Below are positions 6,105 to 15,665 of a DNA stretch of 57,769 nucleotides, piece after piece. The stretch lies in the NCBI GenBank assembly GCA_028288725.1, contig JAQGIC010000031.1:1-57769 (forward strand). The letters run 5' to 3'. Origin of the DNA: Rhodospirillales bacterium. Its GTDB lineage: Bacteria; Pseudomonadota; Alphaproteobacteria; ATCC43930; CGMCC-115725. Positions within the stretch are counted from its first letter, which is position 1. Each line of letters opens with the position of its first letter. The translations under genes were made by a program, and so were the position numbers. Below the pieces are notes generated by a model. That model worked only from the letters and a program-made list of their open reading frames with translations. It was not told the DNA's origin and made no database searches.

Positions 6105-7468
6105 TGACGAGCGGCTTGCGGAACCTGACCGCTCTCATGGCGACGATGGGCATCCTGGCGTGTGCCGCGGCACCGGTTTGGGCGAAGGGCGACGCTACCG
6201 CCGCAGGCCGTCCGGCCCGCAACGGCGTCGTCATGCCCCAGGACCCGGCCATCGCGCTGGAACTCGGCAAGGGCACGCTGATCCGCCTTAAACGGCCGGC
6301 CGCGACGGTCTTTGTCGCCAACCCGGATACCGCCGACGTCCAGGTCAAATCACCCGGCCTCATTTACGTGTTTGCGAAGGCGCCGGGCGAGACGGTGCTC
6401 TATGCGGTCGACGAGCACGAGCAGCCGCTGTTCAGCAGCACGATTCGCGTCACGCAGAATCTGAGCCGCCTCCGCGAGGGGCTGCATGCGCTCATGCCGG
6501 ATGAGCCGGTCCAGATCACGGCACTCGACGGCGCGATCGTGCTGAGCGGACGGGTCTCTTCCGCCGCTCAGGCGGAGGATGCCCGCGCCTTCGCCCAGGT
6601 ATTCGCCAACCAGAGCAAAACCGGCTCCGTCGTAAGCCATCTGACGGTCGTGGCGCCCAATCAGGTCAATTTGCGGGTTCGGATCGTCGAGGTCGACCGC
6701 AGCACCCTGCGCGAATTGGGCGTCAATTGGGAGGGCGCGGCCGGACGAGCCTTCAAATTCGTGACGAACAATCCGGTAACCCAGACGGACAATCTCTTTC
6801 GCAATACCATTGCGGCCGTCATTCCCGGCGGTACCAAGATCGACGCGATCATCGACGCGCTCGGCCAGGAGGGACTGGTCACGGTCCTGGCCGAGCCGAA
6901 CCTGACGGCGCTGTCCGGTCAGACGGCAAGCTTTCTTGCCGGCGGCGAATTTCCGATTCCGATCTCGCAGCAGGTCAACGCCGGCGTCGCGAACATCACG
7001 GTCGAGTTCAAGAAATACGGTGTGGCGCTCGACTTCACGCCGACGATCCTCGATGCCAACCGCATCAATCTTCATGTTCGCCCCGAGGTGAGCCAGCTCA
7101 CCGACGTCGGGGCCGTGCAACTCGGCAACTTCAACATTCCGGCGCTCACGGTCCGTCGTGCCGAGACCACGGTCGAGCTTGGCAGCGGCGAGGGCTTCGC
7201 GATCGCCGGCCTGCTGCAGAACGATACCAGGATCGACGTCTCCAAAATTCCGGGCCTTGGCGACGTGCCGGTCCTGGGCGCGCTGTTCCGGTCCGACCGG
7301 TTCCGGCGGAACGAGACCGAACTCGCGATCCTGGTTACGCCCTACATCGTCCGGCCAGCCGCGGCCCTGGCCTTGGCAGGCCCCTCCGACCCGGCTTCTT
7401 CCGTCACGCATGGGCATTCGCCCGCCGGCCAGAGACTGATCGGCCCCGCCGGCTTCGCCCTCGACTGA
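6101..7468 (+). CDS. cpaC: Tad outer-membrane secretin CpaC/RcpA
   Basis: 455 residues with a Sec signal peptide ending near AAAPVWA (residues ~23-29). A pilus-formation N-terminal domain follows (LGKGTLIRLKRPAATVFVANPDTADV, ~50-80), then a BON-like domain (QITALDGAIVLSGRV, ~140-160), and the secretin domain from about 260 to 430 with GLVTVLAEPNLTALSGQTASFLAGGEFP and the closing VPVLGALFRSDRFRRNETELAILVTPYIV. It forms the multimeric outer-membrane ring through which the Flp pilus passes. ATG 6101 overlaps the cpaB stop. Confidence 0.95.
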   Translation: MMTSGLRNLTALMATMGILACAAAPVWAKGDATAAGRPARNGVVMPQDPAIALELGKGTLIRLKRPAATVFVANPDTADVQVKSPGLIYVFAKAPGETVLYAVDEHEQPLFSSTIRVTQNLSRLREGLHALMPDEPVQITALDGAIVLSGRVSSAAQAEDARAFAQVFANQSKTGSVVSHLTVVAPNQVNLRVRIVEVDRSTLRELGVNWEGAAGRAFKFVTNNPVTQTDNLFRNTIAAVIPGGTKIDAIIDALGQEGLVTVLAEPNLTALSGQTASFLAGGEFPIPISQQVNAGVANITVEFKKYGVALDFTPTILDANRINLHVRPEVSQLTDVGAVQLGNFNIPALTVRRAETTVELGSGEGFAIAGLLQNDTRIDVSKIPGLGDVPVLGALFRSDRFRRNETELAILVTPYIVRPAAALALAGPSDPASSVTHGHSPAGQRLIGPAGFALD

Positions 7469-7480
7469 CCGGAGATTTCA

Positions 7481-8170
7481 ATGCGCGCGCGGTTCCTGCT
7501 TGCGACAATGACGATGCTGCTCGGTGCTTGTGCCGTGAGGGCATCGGCGCCTTCGGCCGAGGCAGTTCAGGCGATAGACGTCCGGCATAGCCATCGGGAT
7601 CTGGATCTCGCGTTCCCCGCAGGCTCCGCCACCCTGCCGGGTTCGGAAGCCGCGCGCCTGCGCGCGCTGCTGGGCGAGAGCGGAGCGGGCGAAGGTCTGC
7701 GCGCAGTCATTGCTGCCCCGCCCGGCAATCCGCTGTCGGCGCGACGGATCGCTGCCGTCTCGCGTGTGCTTGAGGCCCAGGGCATCCCAACCTCCGAGAC
7801 TAGTCTGACGACGCCGGAGAACCAGATCCGGGTCATGTTCGACCGCTACGCGACTGTGCCCCTGTCGTGCGCCGAAGACGGCCTGCCCTCGGTGGCGGCC
7901 GACTATTCGCTCAAGGTTCGCGCCCAGGGCTGTACGACAGCCAACAATCTCGCGGCGATGCTGGCGGACCCCGCGGATCTGGTGGCGCCCCGCGGCCAGC
8001 GCGCATTCGATGCCGTCCCGGCGGCAGCCGCGGTCAACCGGTATCGGAACGATCGGACGATTCCGCTGATGGACACACCCGACCTGCCGATCCATAGCCA
8101 GCAAGGCGTACCGCAGCAGAATGCCCCGACGGGCTCGCCGAGCGGGACCGCCGCGGGCGGCGGGTCATGA
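7481..8170 (+). CDS. cpaD: Pilus assembly lipoprotein CpaD
   Basis: 229 residues from ATG 7481 behind GGAG (7471-7474). The start is a lipoprotein signal with lipobox LLGAC, lipidated at about C17. The family hallmark GCTTANNLAAMLADPADLVAPRG lies at about residues 150-172, matching the Pfam CpaD domain. CpaD is thought to be the outer-membrane pilotin-like partner of the CpaC secretin. The low-complexity Gly/Pro/Ser tail is normal for the family. Its stop overlaps the cpaE ATG (ATGA at 8167-8170). Confidence 0.88.
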   Translation: MRARFLLATMTMLLGACAVRASAPSAEAVQAIDVRHSHRDLDLAFPAGSATLPGSEAARLRALLGESGAGEGLRAVIAAPPGNPLSARRIAAVSRVLEAQGIPTSETSLTTPENQIRVMFDRYATVPLSCAEDGLPSVAADYSLKVRAQGCTTANNLAAMLADPADLVAPRGQRAFDAVPAAAAVNRYRNDRTIPLMDTPDLPIHSQQGVPQQNAPTGSPSGTAAGGGS

Positions 8171-9405
8171 GCGCGGCCATGCGCATCGCCACGCCGTCCG
8201 ATCGCCGCGACAGTCCGGTGAACATCCTCGGCATCGCCGGCGATCCGGCCACGCGCGAACTGATGGCGCAGGCGGTCGGCCGGTCGGACGATGTCGCAAG
8301 GATCGTCGTGGGAACGGCGGAAACGGCGCTGTCCCAGTTCGAACTCGGAGCGGCGCCTGCGATCCTGCTGCTCGATCTCTCCACTTCGGCCGATGCGCTG
8401 GCGGACCTGACGCGCATCGTGGCGGCGGCGTCGGAGACCAAGATCATCGCATTGGGCGCGATGAACGATGTCGGCCTGTTTCGCGACCTGATCCGGGCCG
8501 GCGCCTCCGACTATCTGGTTAAGCCCTTCACCCCCGCCAGCCTGGAAGCCGCGATCGCAGCCGTGGCACAGAATCGGGAGCCGGTCGACCTGTCCCGCCC
8601 CCGATTGGGCAAGCTCGTCTTGTTCGTCGGGACGCGCGGCGGTGTCGGAACCACGACTTGCGCCGTCAACACCGCCTGGCTTCTTGCCGAGGAGCTTGGG
8701 CAACGCACGGCGCTCGTCGATCTCGACCTTCATTTCGGGACGGTCGCCCTGTCCCTCGATATCGACCCGGGACGGGGTCTGCGCGAAGCGCTGGCCCAGC
8801 CCATGCGGATCGACAGCCTGTTCATCGATCGCGCGATGGTGCGCCAAGGCGATCGGCTGGCCGTCTTGTCGGCGGAAGAGCCGGTCGAGGAAGAAGCCGA
8901 GATCGCGTCCAACGCCATAGAAATTCTGCTGTATGAACTGCGGCAGAAATTCGACTGGGTCATCGTCGATCTTCCACGGGGCCTCATCGGCGAAATGGAC
9001 GCGCTCCTGGCCTCGATCACCCATGCCGCGATCATCACCGAGCCGACGCTCGCGGGTCTGCGCGACGCCATCCGGCTCGACGCCTTCCTGAAGAGCACGG
9101 CGGCGGGCGCCCGACTGCTGACAATCGACGGCGGCGCGGGGCGCGCGCCCCGTTCGCCGGTCAGCCGGGCAGAGTTTGAAAAGGGTTTCGGCCGCAAGCT
9201 CGACTTCACCTTTCCGTTCGATGCCAAGGCCGCCCTCGCGGGCGCCAACGCCGGTCGTCCGCTTGCCGTCGTCGCCGGGACCAGTCCCGCCGCGCAGGCC
9301 GCCCGCGACCTGGCGGTGGCATTCGCCGGACCGGGCCAGTCACGCGCGAAAAGCTCGCTCTGGCAGCGCTTCGCGAAAAGGGTGCCGCACGATGCCCACT
9401 CGTAG
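8167..9405 (+). CDS. cpaE: CpaE/TadZ, receiver-like plus ParA/MinD-like ATPase
   Basis: 412 residues. Residues ~18-130 form an atypical receiver-like domain (ILGIAGDPATRELMAQAV, AILLLDLSTSADAL, SDYLVKPFTPASLEAAI). Residues ~150-395 are a MinD/ParA-type ATPase with VGTRGGVGTTTCAVN at about 152-167. The deviant Walker A lysines are both replaced (R and T), as in many CpaE/TadZ proteins, so nucleotide handling may be weak or absent. The family marks the polar site for Tad assembly. It overlaps cpaD by 4 bases and cpaF by 14. Confidence 0.9.
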   Translation: MSAAMRIATPSDRRDSPVNILGIAGDPATRELMAQAVGRSDDVARIVVGTAETALSQFELGAAPAILLLDLSTSADALADLTRIVAAASETKIIALGAMNDVGLFRDLIRAGASDYLVKPFTPASLEAAIAAVAQNREPVDLSRPRLGKLVLFVGTRGGVGTTTCAVNTAWLLAEELGQRTALVDLDLHFGTVALSLDIDPGRGLREALAQPMRIDSLFIDRAMVRQGDRLAVLSAEEPVEEEAEIASNAIEILLYELRQKFDWVIVDLPRGLIGEMDALLASITHAAIITEPTLAGLRDAIRLDAFLKSTAAGARLLTIDGGAGRAPRSPVSRAEFEKGFGRKLDFTFPFDAKAALAGANAGRPLAVVAGTSPAAQAARDLAVAFAGPGQSRAKSSLWQRFAKRVPHDAHS

Positions 9406-11047
9406 CGACGGCCCGTCCTTCGGCAATCGTGTCGCCGATCTCTCGGCCCGTCGAGCGCGCGCGGCCGAACCGAGCAGTTCGGCCGAAACCGTCCCGTTTC
9501 CCCGAACGCCGCCGGATGCCGGGCAGAAATTGCGCCAGCTGCGCGATACTGTCCTGCCTCTGCTTTCTCTCGAGATCGATATCGAGCAGCGTCAGCGGCT
9601 GAGCCGGGCCGAACTGGCGGACCTGACCGCGGCGGCGGTCGCCCGTCAGATGGCCGACAGCCGGGTGGTGCTGGCAGCGATCGAGCAGCGCGACCTGATC
9701 ACGCAGCTCATGCGCGAGCTGCTTGCGGCCGTGCCCAGGCCCGAAGGAACGGCCGCCGGTATGGAGCGGCGGGTCGGCGACGTCAACCGGGCGAGCGTCG
9801 AGGCGGCAAAGACCCGCATCCAACCGCTCATCGTCGAGCGGATGGACGTGACGGCCGCGGCGGAGTTGGCGCGGGCCGATTTCGACAAGCAGATGTCCGG
9901 CTGGGTGACCGAACTGCTGGCCGAGACCAAGCTCCAGCTGAACTATGCCGAGCAGCGCGATCTGGTGGCGGCGCTGCTGGCCGATATGCTGGGACTGGGT
10001 CCGCTCGAACCGCTGCTGGCCGACGAAACGGTCACCGACATCATGGTGAATGGCGCCAGCGAGGTCTATGTCGAGCGAGGGGGCAAACTCGAGCACACCG
10101 ACATCCGGTTCCGGGACGATGCCCATGTGATGAACGTGATCACGCGGATCGTCACCAAGGTCGGGCGCCGCATCGACGAGACGACACCGCTCGTCGATGC
10201 CCGGCTTGAGGATGGCAGCCGCGTCAATGTCATCATTCCGCCGCTCGCAATCGACGGCCCGACGATATCGATCCGTAAATTTTCGCGCAGAAAGATCACC
10301 CTCGACCTTATGGGGGAGCAGGGCAACCTGTCGCCCGCCATGGCAACCCTGCTCAAGATCGCCGCGCGCTGCCGTCTCAACATTCTGATTTCCGGCGGCA
10401 CGGGGTCGGGCAAGACCACGTTGCTGAACGCGCTCTCGCGGATGATCGACGTTCAGGAACGCACCGTAACCATCGAAGACGCCGCCGAACTCCAGCTGCA
10501 GCAACCGCACGTCGTTCGGCTGGAGACCCGGCCACCCAATCTTGAAGGCGGCGGCGAAATCACCATGCGCGATCTGCTGCGCAACGCGCTCCGCATGCGG
10601 CCCGACCGCATCATCCTCGGCGAAATTCGCGGGCCCGAGGCGCTCGATGTGCTGCAGGCCATGAATACGGGCCACGATGGATCCATGTCGACGATCCACG
10701 CCAACCGGCCGCGCGAGGCGCTGACCCGGCTGGAGAACATGATCGGCATGACCGGCATCAACCTGCCGTCGCGCGCCGTGCGCACCCAGATCGCGGCGGC
10801 CGTCCATATGATCGTCCAGATCAATCGCATGCGGGACGGAATGCGTCGGATCACCCATGTCATGGAGGTCGTGGGCATGGAGGGTGACGTGATCACCACC
10901 CAGGATCTGTTTACCTGGCAATATCAAGGCGAAGGGCCGGACGGCAAACTTCGCGGCACCTTCAAGGGCGGCGGGATCCGGCCGCATTTTCTGCCCCGCG
11001 CCGAATATTACGGGCTGGATCGCGCGCTGCTCGAGATCGTGTCGTGA
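9392..11047 (+). CDS. cpaF: Tad secretion ATPase CpaF/TadA
   Basis: 551 residues from ATG 9392, which overlaps the end of cpaE; longer upstream frames are antisense-like and ignored. The N-terminal ~100 residues are variable and charged. Then come [20 protein letters not shown], the Walker [14 protein letters not shown] at residues ~333-345, the Asp box and the Walker B/His-box region [38 protein letters not shown] at about 398-436. This is the GspE/VirB11-class hexameric ATPase that powers Flp pilus extension and probably retraction in the cytoplasm. Its stop overlaps the tadB GTG start. Confidence 0.95.
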   Translation: MPTRSDGPSFGNRVADLSARRARAAEPSSSAETVPFPRTPPDAGQKLRQLRDTVLPLLSLEIDIEQRQRLSRAELADLTAAAVARQMADSRVVLAAIEQRDLITQLMRELLAAVPRPEGTAAGMERRVGDVNRASVEAAKTRIQPLIVERMDVTAAAELARADFDKQMSGWVTELLAETKLQLNYAEQRDLVAALLADMLGLGPLEPLLADETVTDIMVNGASEVYVERGGKLEHTDIRFRDDAHVMNVITRIVTKVGRRIDETTPLVDARLEDGSRVNVIIPPLAIDGPTISIRKFSRRKITLDLMGEQGNLSPAMATLLKIAARCRLNILISGGTGSGKTTLLNALSRMIDVQERTVTIEDAAELQLQQPHVVRLETRPPNLEGGGEITMRDLLRNALRMRPDRIILGEIRGPEALDVLQAMNTGHDGSMSTIHANRPREALTRLENMIGMTGINLPSRAVRTQIAAAVHMIVQINRMRDGMRRITHVMEVVGMEGDVITTQDLFTWQYQGEGPDGKLRGTFKGGGIRPHFLPRAEYYGLDRALLEIVS

Positions 11048-12033
11048 ATGGGCTTCTCGGCGGTTGGGTCCTGCCCGCAATCGTCGCCGGCATAGCCTTC
11101 ATCAGCCTGTTCGCCGGCATGACGCTGGTCGGCGAAGAGCGGCGTGGCCGTCAGTTCAGGCGGCGGTTGGCACGGGTTGGTCAGGGCGGGCAAGCCAAAG
11201 GAATTCTGCCGGTGGCGGCTCAGCGGGCGCTTGCGCTCGAGAGTCCGACGCCGGGACTGGACCGGGTCGCCGCGCGCTGGCTGCCGCGCAAGGAGCTGCT
11301 GCGGGCGCGCCTTGAGCGGACGGGGCGGAATATCTCGATCGGTCACTATCTGCTCTGGACGGTGGCGACCATCCTCGTCGCGTTCGGGATGGCTGAACTC
11401 GCGGGCCTGGGTCCCTTGCCGTCGGCCCTGCTGGCCGTCGTCGCGGGGATCGGCTTGCCCCATTTCGTCATCGGCCGAATGGGACGCAAACGGATCGGCC
11501 GCTTTATCACCCTCTTTCCCGATGCCATCGATCTCATGGTCAGGGCGCTGCATGCCGGCCTGCCGATCACCGAGGCGATGACGACGGTCGGTGCCGAGGT
11601 GGGCGACCCGGTCGGTGCCGAATTTCGCCGGATCGAACAGGCCCTGAAGCTCGGCCGGGCGCTTGACGACGAACTGGCCGAGGTCGCGCAGCGGCTGGAT
11701 ACGCCGGAATTCAGCTTCTTCGTCATCAGTCTGTCGGTGCAGCGGCAGACCGGCGGCAATCTGGCGGAGACGCTCGAGAATCTGAGCGACATTCTGCGGC
11801 GCCGGCGCCAGATGCGGCAGAAGATCAAGGCCGTCTCGGCCGAGGCGCGCACCACCGCGCTCATTCTGGGCATGATGCCGTTCGCCATCGCCCTGATGAT
11901 CCTGGTGGCCAGCCCCGGCTATCTCGTCCCCCTGGTGAGCTCCGAGGCCGGCATTGCGCTCTGCGTCATGGGCGGCCTGATGCTGCTGACCGGAACGCTG
12001 ATCATGGCGCGGCTCATCCGGTTCGAGATCTGA
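11044..12033 (+). CDS. tadB: Tad inner-membrane platform protein TadB
   Basis: 329 residues, GTG start at 11044 overlapping the cpaF TGA. An N-terminal transmembrane helix is followed by a pair of helices (~105-150), a cytoplasmic T2SSF domain (~165-290; IDLMVRALHAGLPITEAM, FFVISLSVQRQTGGNLAETLENLS) and C-terminal membrane helices. It forms the inner-membrane platform together with TadC and contacts the CpaF ATPase. It is followed after four bases by tadC. Confidence 0.92.
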   Translation: MNGLLGGWVLPAIVAGIAFISLFAGMTLVGEERRGRQFRRRLARVGQGGQAKGILPVAAQRALALESPTPGLDRVAARWLPRKELLRARLERTGRNISIGHYLLWTVATILVAFGMAELAGLGPLPSALLAVVAGIGLPHFVIGRMGRKRIGRFITLFPDAIDLMVRALHAGLPITEAMTTVGAEVGDPVGAEFRRIEQALKLGRALDDELAEVAQRLDTPEFSFFVISLSVQRQTGGNLAETLENLSDILRRRRQMRQKIKAVSAEARTTALILGMMPFAIALMILVASPGYLVPLVSSEAGIALCVMGGLMLLTGTLIMARLIRFEI

Positions 12034-12037
12034 CGGC

Positions 12038-13033
12038 ATGAGCACGCTCGGAAGCTTCTTTTCCCACTGGCTGCCGGCCGGGGTTTCGCTCGACGATCTG
12101 GTCTCGATCGTCGCGGGGGTCGCGACCTTCGTCGTGCTGGGCGCGGTCTATCAGGCGCTCAGCTACGATGGGTCGCCGACCCGTCGGCTGAAGCTGCTGG
12201 CCGATCGACGGCAGGAGCTGCGCGCGATCGGCCTGAGTGCCCGGAGCCGGCGTGCCCGCCCAAGCCGGCTGCCGCAGGGCCTGATGCATCGCATTCTGCA
12301 CCAGCTGAACCTGCTGCGCAGCCTCGAGGCGCGCGAGGCGCAGAGGCTGCTCGCACAGGCCGGCTATCGGTCGGCCGACGCCATGGTGCTGTTCCTGTTC
12401 TGCCGGCTGACGCTGCCGTGCTTGTTCGGGCTGGCGGCCGCGATCGACATCTTCATGATGCCGGTCGTGCCGATCATCGGCGCCGCGCGGTTGCCGGTGC
12501 TGATCCTGGCGATCCTCGCCGGGCTGTTCGCACCGACGATCTACTTGAAGAACGCCTCGACCAAGCGCCGGGCTGCGCTGCAGAAGGGCCTGCCCGACGG
12601 TCTCGACCTGCTGGTCATCTGCGTCGAGGCCGGGCTGACGCTCGACGCAGCTCTGACGCGGGTCGCGCGCGAGCTGGGCCGCAGCTGGCCGGCGCTCGCC
12701 GACGAGTTCAGCCTGACGGCGATCGAGCTCGCGTTCCTGTCCGATCGTCGGCAGGCTCTGGAAAACCTCGGCGCCCGCAGCAATCTGCCCGCACTGCGGG
12801 GCGTCATCAATACGCTGCAGCAGGCCGAGAAGTTCGGCACGCCGCTCGCCAGTTCCCTGCGCGTGCTGTCGTCCGAGTTCCGCGAAAGCCGCATGATGCG
12901 GGCGGAGGAAAAGGCGGCGCGCCTGCCCTCGCTGCTGACCGTGCCGATGATGATCTTCATCCTGCCGGTGCTGTTCATCGTTCTCCTGGGCCCGGCACTG
13001 CTGGGTGCGCTACAGGCGTTCCACGGATCCTGA
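12038..13033 (+). CDS. tadC: Tad inner-membrane platform protein TadC
   Basis: 331 residues. Two N-terminal membrane segments (~20-40, ~110-170) precede a T2SSF domain with GLPDGLDLLVICVEAGLTLDAAL and LINTLQQAEKFGTPLASSLRVLS-type helices; the last segment (~300-325) is hydrophobic. It partners TadB. It is the last gene of the plus-strand Tad block: its 3' end overlaps the 3' end of the convergent tadD gene by 24 bases, so the two transcripts share complementary ends. Confidence 0.92.
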   Translation: MSTLGSFFSHWLPAGVSLDDLVSIVAGVATFVVLGAVYQALSYDGSPTRRLKLLADRRQELRAIGLSARSRRARPSRLPQGLMHRILHQLNLLRSLEAREAQRLLAQAGYRSADAMVLFLFCRLTLPCLFGLAAAIDIFMMPVVPIIGAARLPVLILAILAGLFAPTIYLKNASTKRRAALQKGLPDGLDLLVICVEAGLTLDAALTRVARELGRSWPALADEFSLTAIELAFLSDRRQALENLGARSNLPALRGVINTLQQAEKFGTPLASSLRVLSSEFRESRMMRAEEKAARLPSLLTVPMMIFILPVLFIVLLGPALLGALQAFHGS

Positions 13034-13891
13034 TCCGGGCGCCGGTGCGATCAGAAGCGCGCGCGCACGGGCATCGGGGGCCATGCTCCGGAGCGTTTCG
13101 TAATAGTCGAGGTTGTTATCCACCGCGGCGGCATTCAGATCGAGCCGACCGATCTTGGTGGCATTCGCACGATCGCCTGCGAGGCCATAGACGAGCGCGA
13201 GATTCTGCCGGAGAGCCATGGTCGCCTCCGGCCGTTGCACCGGCGCCTCCAGCAGCGCTTCGGCCCGCGTGAAATCGCCTGACAACGCAAGGGAGAGCGC
13301 GAGATTGATCGACAGGCCCGGATCGGTGGGGACCTGCGCGAGCCCCAGCCGATATTGCGCCTGAGCCGCGGCGTGATCGCCCTCCAGATCCCAGGCGACC
13401 CCGGCGAGGCTGTAGGTCCGCGGATCGGTTGCCGCGATCTGCTGCAACCGGCCGATCGGCTCGTGCGCCAATCGCGGTTGACCGTTTCGCATGAGCGCGA
13501 CGGCCAATCCGCGCAACGCCGCCGCCGACTTCGGCTCAAGGCGAAGCGCCGCGTTGTAGGCTTCGATTGCCTGGCCGTAGTCCCCGAGCGCCGTCAGCAC
13601 ATCGCCTTCCCCGATCCGCGGCGCGCTCTGGTTCGGCAGAGCCACGGCCGCCTGCCGATAGACGTTCAAGGCCGATTCGTAGGCGCCCTCGGCCCGCATG
13701 CGATCGGCGACCCTGAGCCGGGAAGGGGCGTCTGACGCGTCGAGCTGCGCCGGGGCGCGCTCCACGGTTTCAGAGGAGGTGGCGCAGGCCCCGAGAGACG
13801 TCGCCAGCGCGAGAAAAATGGCGGCGACAAGCCGGCGTCGTCCAAGGCGGTCCGTCGCTTGACCAGAGACCGCGGCATTCTGAAGATCCAT
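13010..13891 (-). CDS. tadD: TPR lipoprotein TadD
   Basis: 293 residues from ATG 13891 (a TTG three codons upstream is possible). The N-terminus carries a lipobox, LATSLGAC, near residue 35, after an arginine-rich leader. The rest is built of TPR-type helical pairs (ALNVYRQAAVALPNQ, AIEAYNAALRLEPKSAAALRGLAVAL, AQAQYRLGLAQVPTDPGLSINLALSLALSGD). TadD acts at the outer membrane in secretin assembly or stability. It is the last gene of the minus-strand tadE-tadE-tadG-tadD block, 71 bases behind tadG. Confidence 0.85.
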   Translation of the reverse strand: MDLQNAAVSGQATDRLGRRRLVAAIFLALATSLGACATSSETVERAPAQLDASDAPSRLRVADRMRAEGAYESALNVYRQAAVALPNQSAPRIGEGDVLTALGDYGQAIEAYNAALRLEPKSAAALRGLAVALMRNGQPRLAHEPIGRLQQIAATDPRTYSLAGVAWDLEGDHAAAQAQYRLGLAQVPTDPGLSINLALSLALSGDFTRAEALLEAPVQRPEATMALRQNLALVYGLAGDRANATKIGRLDLNAAAVDNNLDYYETLRSMAPDARARALLIAPAPGSGSVERL

Positions 13892-13962
13892 GGGCGTCAA
13901 ATTGCGGTCAACCTGTTAAGGGCCCGTAAACGCGATCCGGGAGCGGAGCGCGAGGCGCCTGA

Positions 13963-15237
13963 TCACTCGACCAGGACGGACTTGATGCCGATCGGGATCG
14001 CAATGGTGCCGGTCCCGGCGCAGTTGGACCCGAGCTGGACGTTGTTCTGCATATTGACTATCCGCCCGATCACCTGGGTGCAGGCAGAGGGGCCGGAGCC
14101 GACATTGTTGTCGAACTGGATGATCTGGTTGGGGAAATAGATCGCACCCTGGATATTCAGCTGCGTATTGTTCGAGAAGGTCTGCTGCACCGTCTTGGTG
14201 CCATTCCGGTCGCCGAAGATCGCAATGCCGGCATAGGGGCCACTGGTCGGCGCGGTGATGTTGATCTGGGCGTTGTTGCCGAGATTGATCGCGTAATTGC
14301 CCTGGATCACCAGCGTAACGCCGCCCGTCGCGTTGATTTGAGCATTGTTCGCAATGACCAGCTGGGTGTCGATGTAATAATAACCTGCAGTCAAGGTGAT
14401 CTGTACGTTGTTCTGCATATTGAAGCCGTTGCAGAAATGACCAGCAGTTAGTGTCTTTATCGCCCCGTTGCTGTAAGTGCCGCTCTGTAGCGTGCACCCC
14501 CCGGCGGCCTGGCGGGTCACGCCGGCATAGGGATCCGCTACCGGATAGGCATTTTCCAGGTTGGGCGCGCCGAGCAGCGCCGCATTGGTGGCCACGGACC
14601 AGGTCCCGGTCACGCTGACCGGTCCGGCGACCGTGGCATTGTTCGACACAGTGAGGGCGGTGGCGCTGCTGGAATTATCGGCGATGCCGCAGGCCGGGTT
14701 CGGCATGCTGGCGTTATTGCCCAGCGACACGGTGCCGGACGCGCTCGGGTCGAGCCCCAGGACGCAGGCGACGCCGGAAGGCCGGTTGAGCGCCACGGAC
14801 CGCGAGGAGATGGTCACCGGCCCGCCCAGGAACAGACCGGCGAAGAGCAGCGGCTTCGTTTGCTGAACGATCACCTCGACGGCCGAACTATTGCCGCTTT
14901 GGGCGCCGGAAGCGGGGGGGCTATTCACCGTCACGGTGGTATTGGCAGCGCCGTTGGCATAGCTGTTCGCGGCGCTGACAGACCGTGCCTCGTTGGCGAC
15001 GGCCGAGTTCCCGCCGCCTGCGGCCAGCGCTGCCGCTGCGCTGAGAGCCGCATGGTCGGCCGCCCCTTGCATCCCGCGCCGGGCCAGGTACCACGTGCCC
15101 GCCTCCGTCCCGAGCGACACGAAACCCACGGTCGCCGTCATGGCAAGGGCGCTCAGAACGACAGTCGCGCCGGAGTCCTCCCGGACAAAGCGGTGCCAGA
15201 ACACGAGGAGAGTACGGACCAGGCCGGCGATTCTCAC
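13963..15237 (-). CDS. TadG-like pilus protein with Asn-ladder repeat region
   Basis: 424 residues from a GTG at 15237 that overlaps the upstream tadE stop. The N-terminus has the TadG pattern FVREDSGATVVLSALAMTATVGFVSLGTEAGTWYLARRGMQGAADHAALSAA (about residues 16-70), a pseudopilin-like helix. The remaining ~330 residues carry at least ten NN-x-x motifs (NNASMPN, NNATVAG, NNVQITL, NNAQINA, NNAQINI, NNTQLNI, NNVQLGS) spaced as in a right-handed beta-solenoid, with few lysines. The CVLGLDPSASGTVSLG start of this part is typical of alphaproteobacterial TadG variants. It is presumably exported, as a minor pilus component or adhesin. Confidence 0.82.
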   Translation of the reverse strand: MRIAGLVRTLLVFWHRFVREDSGATVVLSALAMTATVGFVSLGTEAGTWYLARRGMQGAADHAALSAAAALAAGGGNSAVANEARSVSAANSYANGAANTTVTVNSPPASGAQSGNSSAVEVIVQQTKPLLFAGLFLGGPVTISSRSVALNRPSGVACVLGLDPSASGTVSLGNNASMPNPACGIADNSSSATALTVSNNATVAGPVSVTGTWSVATNAALLGAPNLENAYPVADPYAGVTRQAAGGCTLQSGTYSNGAIKTLTAGHFCNGFNMQNNVQITLTAGYYYIDTQLVIANNAQINATGGVTLVIQGNYAINLGNNAQINITAPTSGPYAGIAIFGDRNGTKTVQQTFSNNTQLNIQGAIYFPNQIIQFDNNVGSGPSACTQVIGRIVNMQNNVQLGSNCAGTGTIAIPIGIKSVLVE

Positions 15238-15665
15238 TGCGGGAAGCACGACTGGGCCGTAAGCGTGATGCTGTAGGGGAAGAGCGCCGGCGTCGCGAAA
15301 ACATAGGGGAAGGAGGCCGTGACCCGATTGCCGCAGGCCGCGACGGCGAAAGAGAAGACCGACGACGAGAAATTGAGGCCGGCTGCCGTGTTCACCGCGT
15401 AGGTCTGGACGGAAGCGGCATCGGCGCAGATGGCCGGTCTGACCGTGACGCATCGCGAGGCCTCTTCCACGGCGAACTGCAGGGCCGATGCCGTCCAGAG
15501 CAGTTGACCGAATTCGAAGATCGCAAAAAGGACCGTCAGGAAGATTGGCGCAGAGATGGCGAATTCGATCGCGACATTGGCATTCCTACTGTCGAAGAGC
15601 GCCTGCAAAGGGGACGGCAGCCGGATCCGCGCCCGCCGCGGCGATCGGCCAAAGCGCCGGCTCAT
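15234..15665 (-). CDS. TadE-like pseudopilin
   Basis: 143 residues from ATG 15665, which overlaps the stop of the preceding tadE-like gene (ATGA). A basic leader (RRFGRSPRRARIRL) precedes NANVAIEFAISAPIFLTVLFAIFEFGQLLW, the hydrophobic TadE helix with the E-F pair. Cysteines in the C-terminal half (SRCVTVRPAICADA, VAACGNRV, AQSCFPQ) suggest disulfides in an exported domain. It is processed by CpaA and acts as a minor pilin-like initiation factor. It overlaps the TadG-like gene by 4 bases. Confidence 0.85.
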   Translation of the reverse strand: MSRRFGRSPRRARIRLPSPLQALFDSRNANVAIEFAISAPIFLTVLFAIFEFGQLLWTASALQFAVEEASRCVTVRPAICADAASVQTYAVNTAAGLNFSSSVFSFAVAACGNRVTASFPYVFATPALFPYSITLTAQSCFPQ

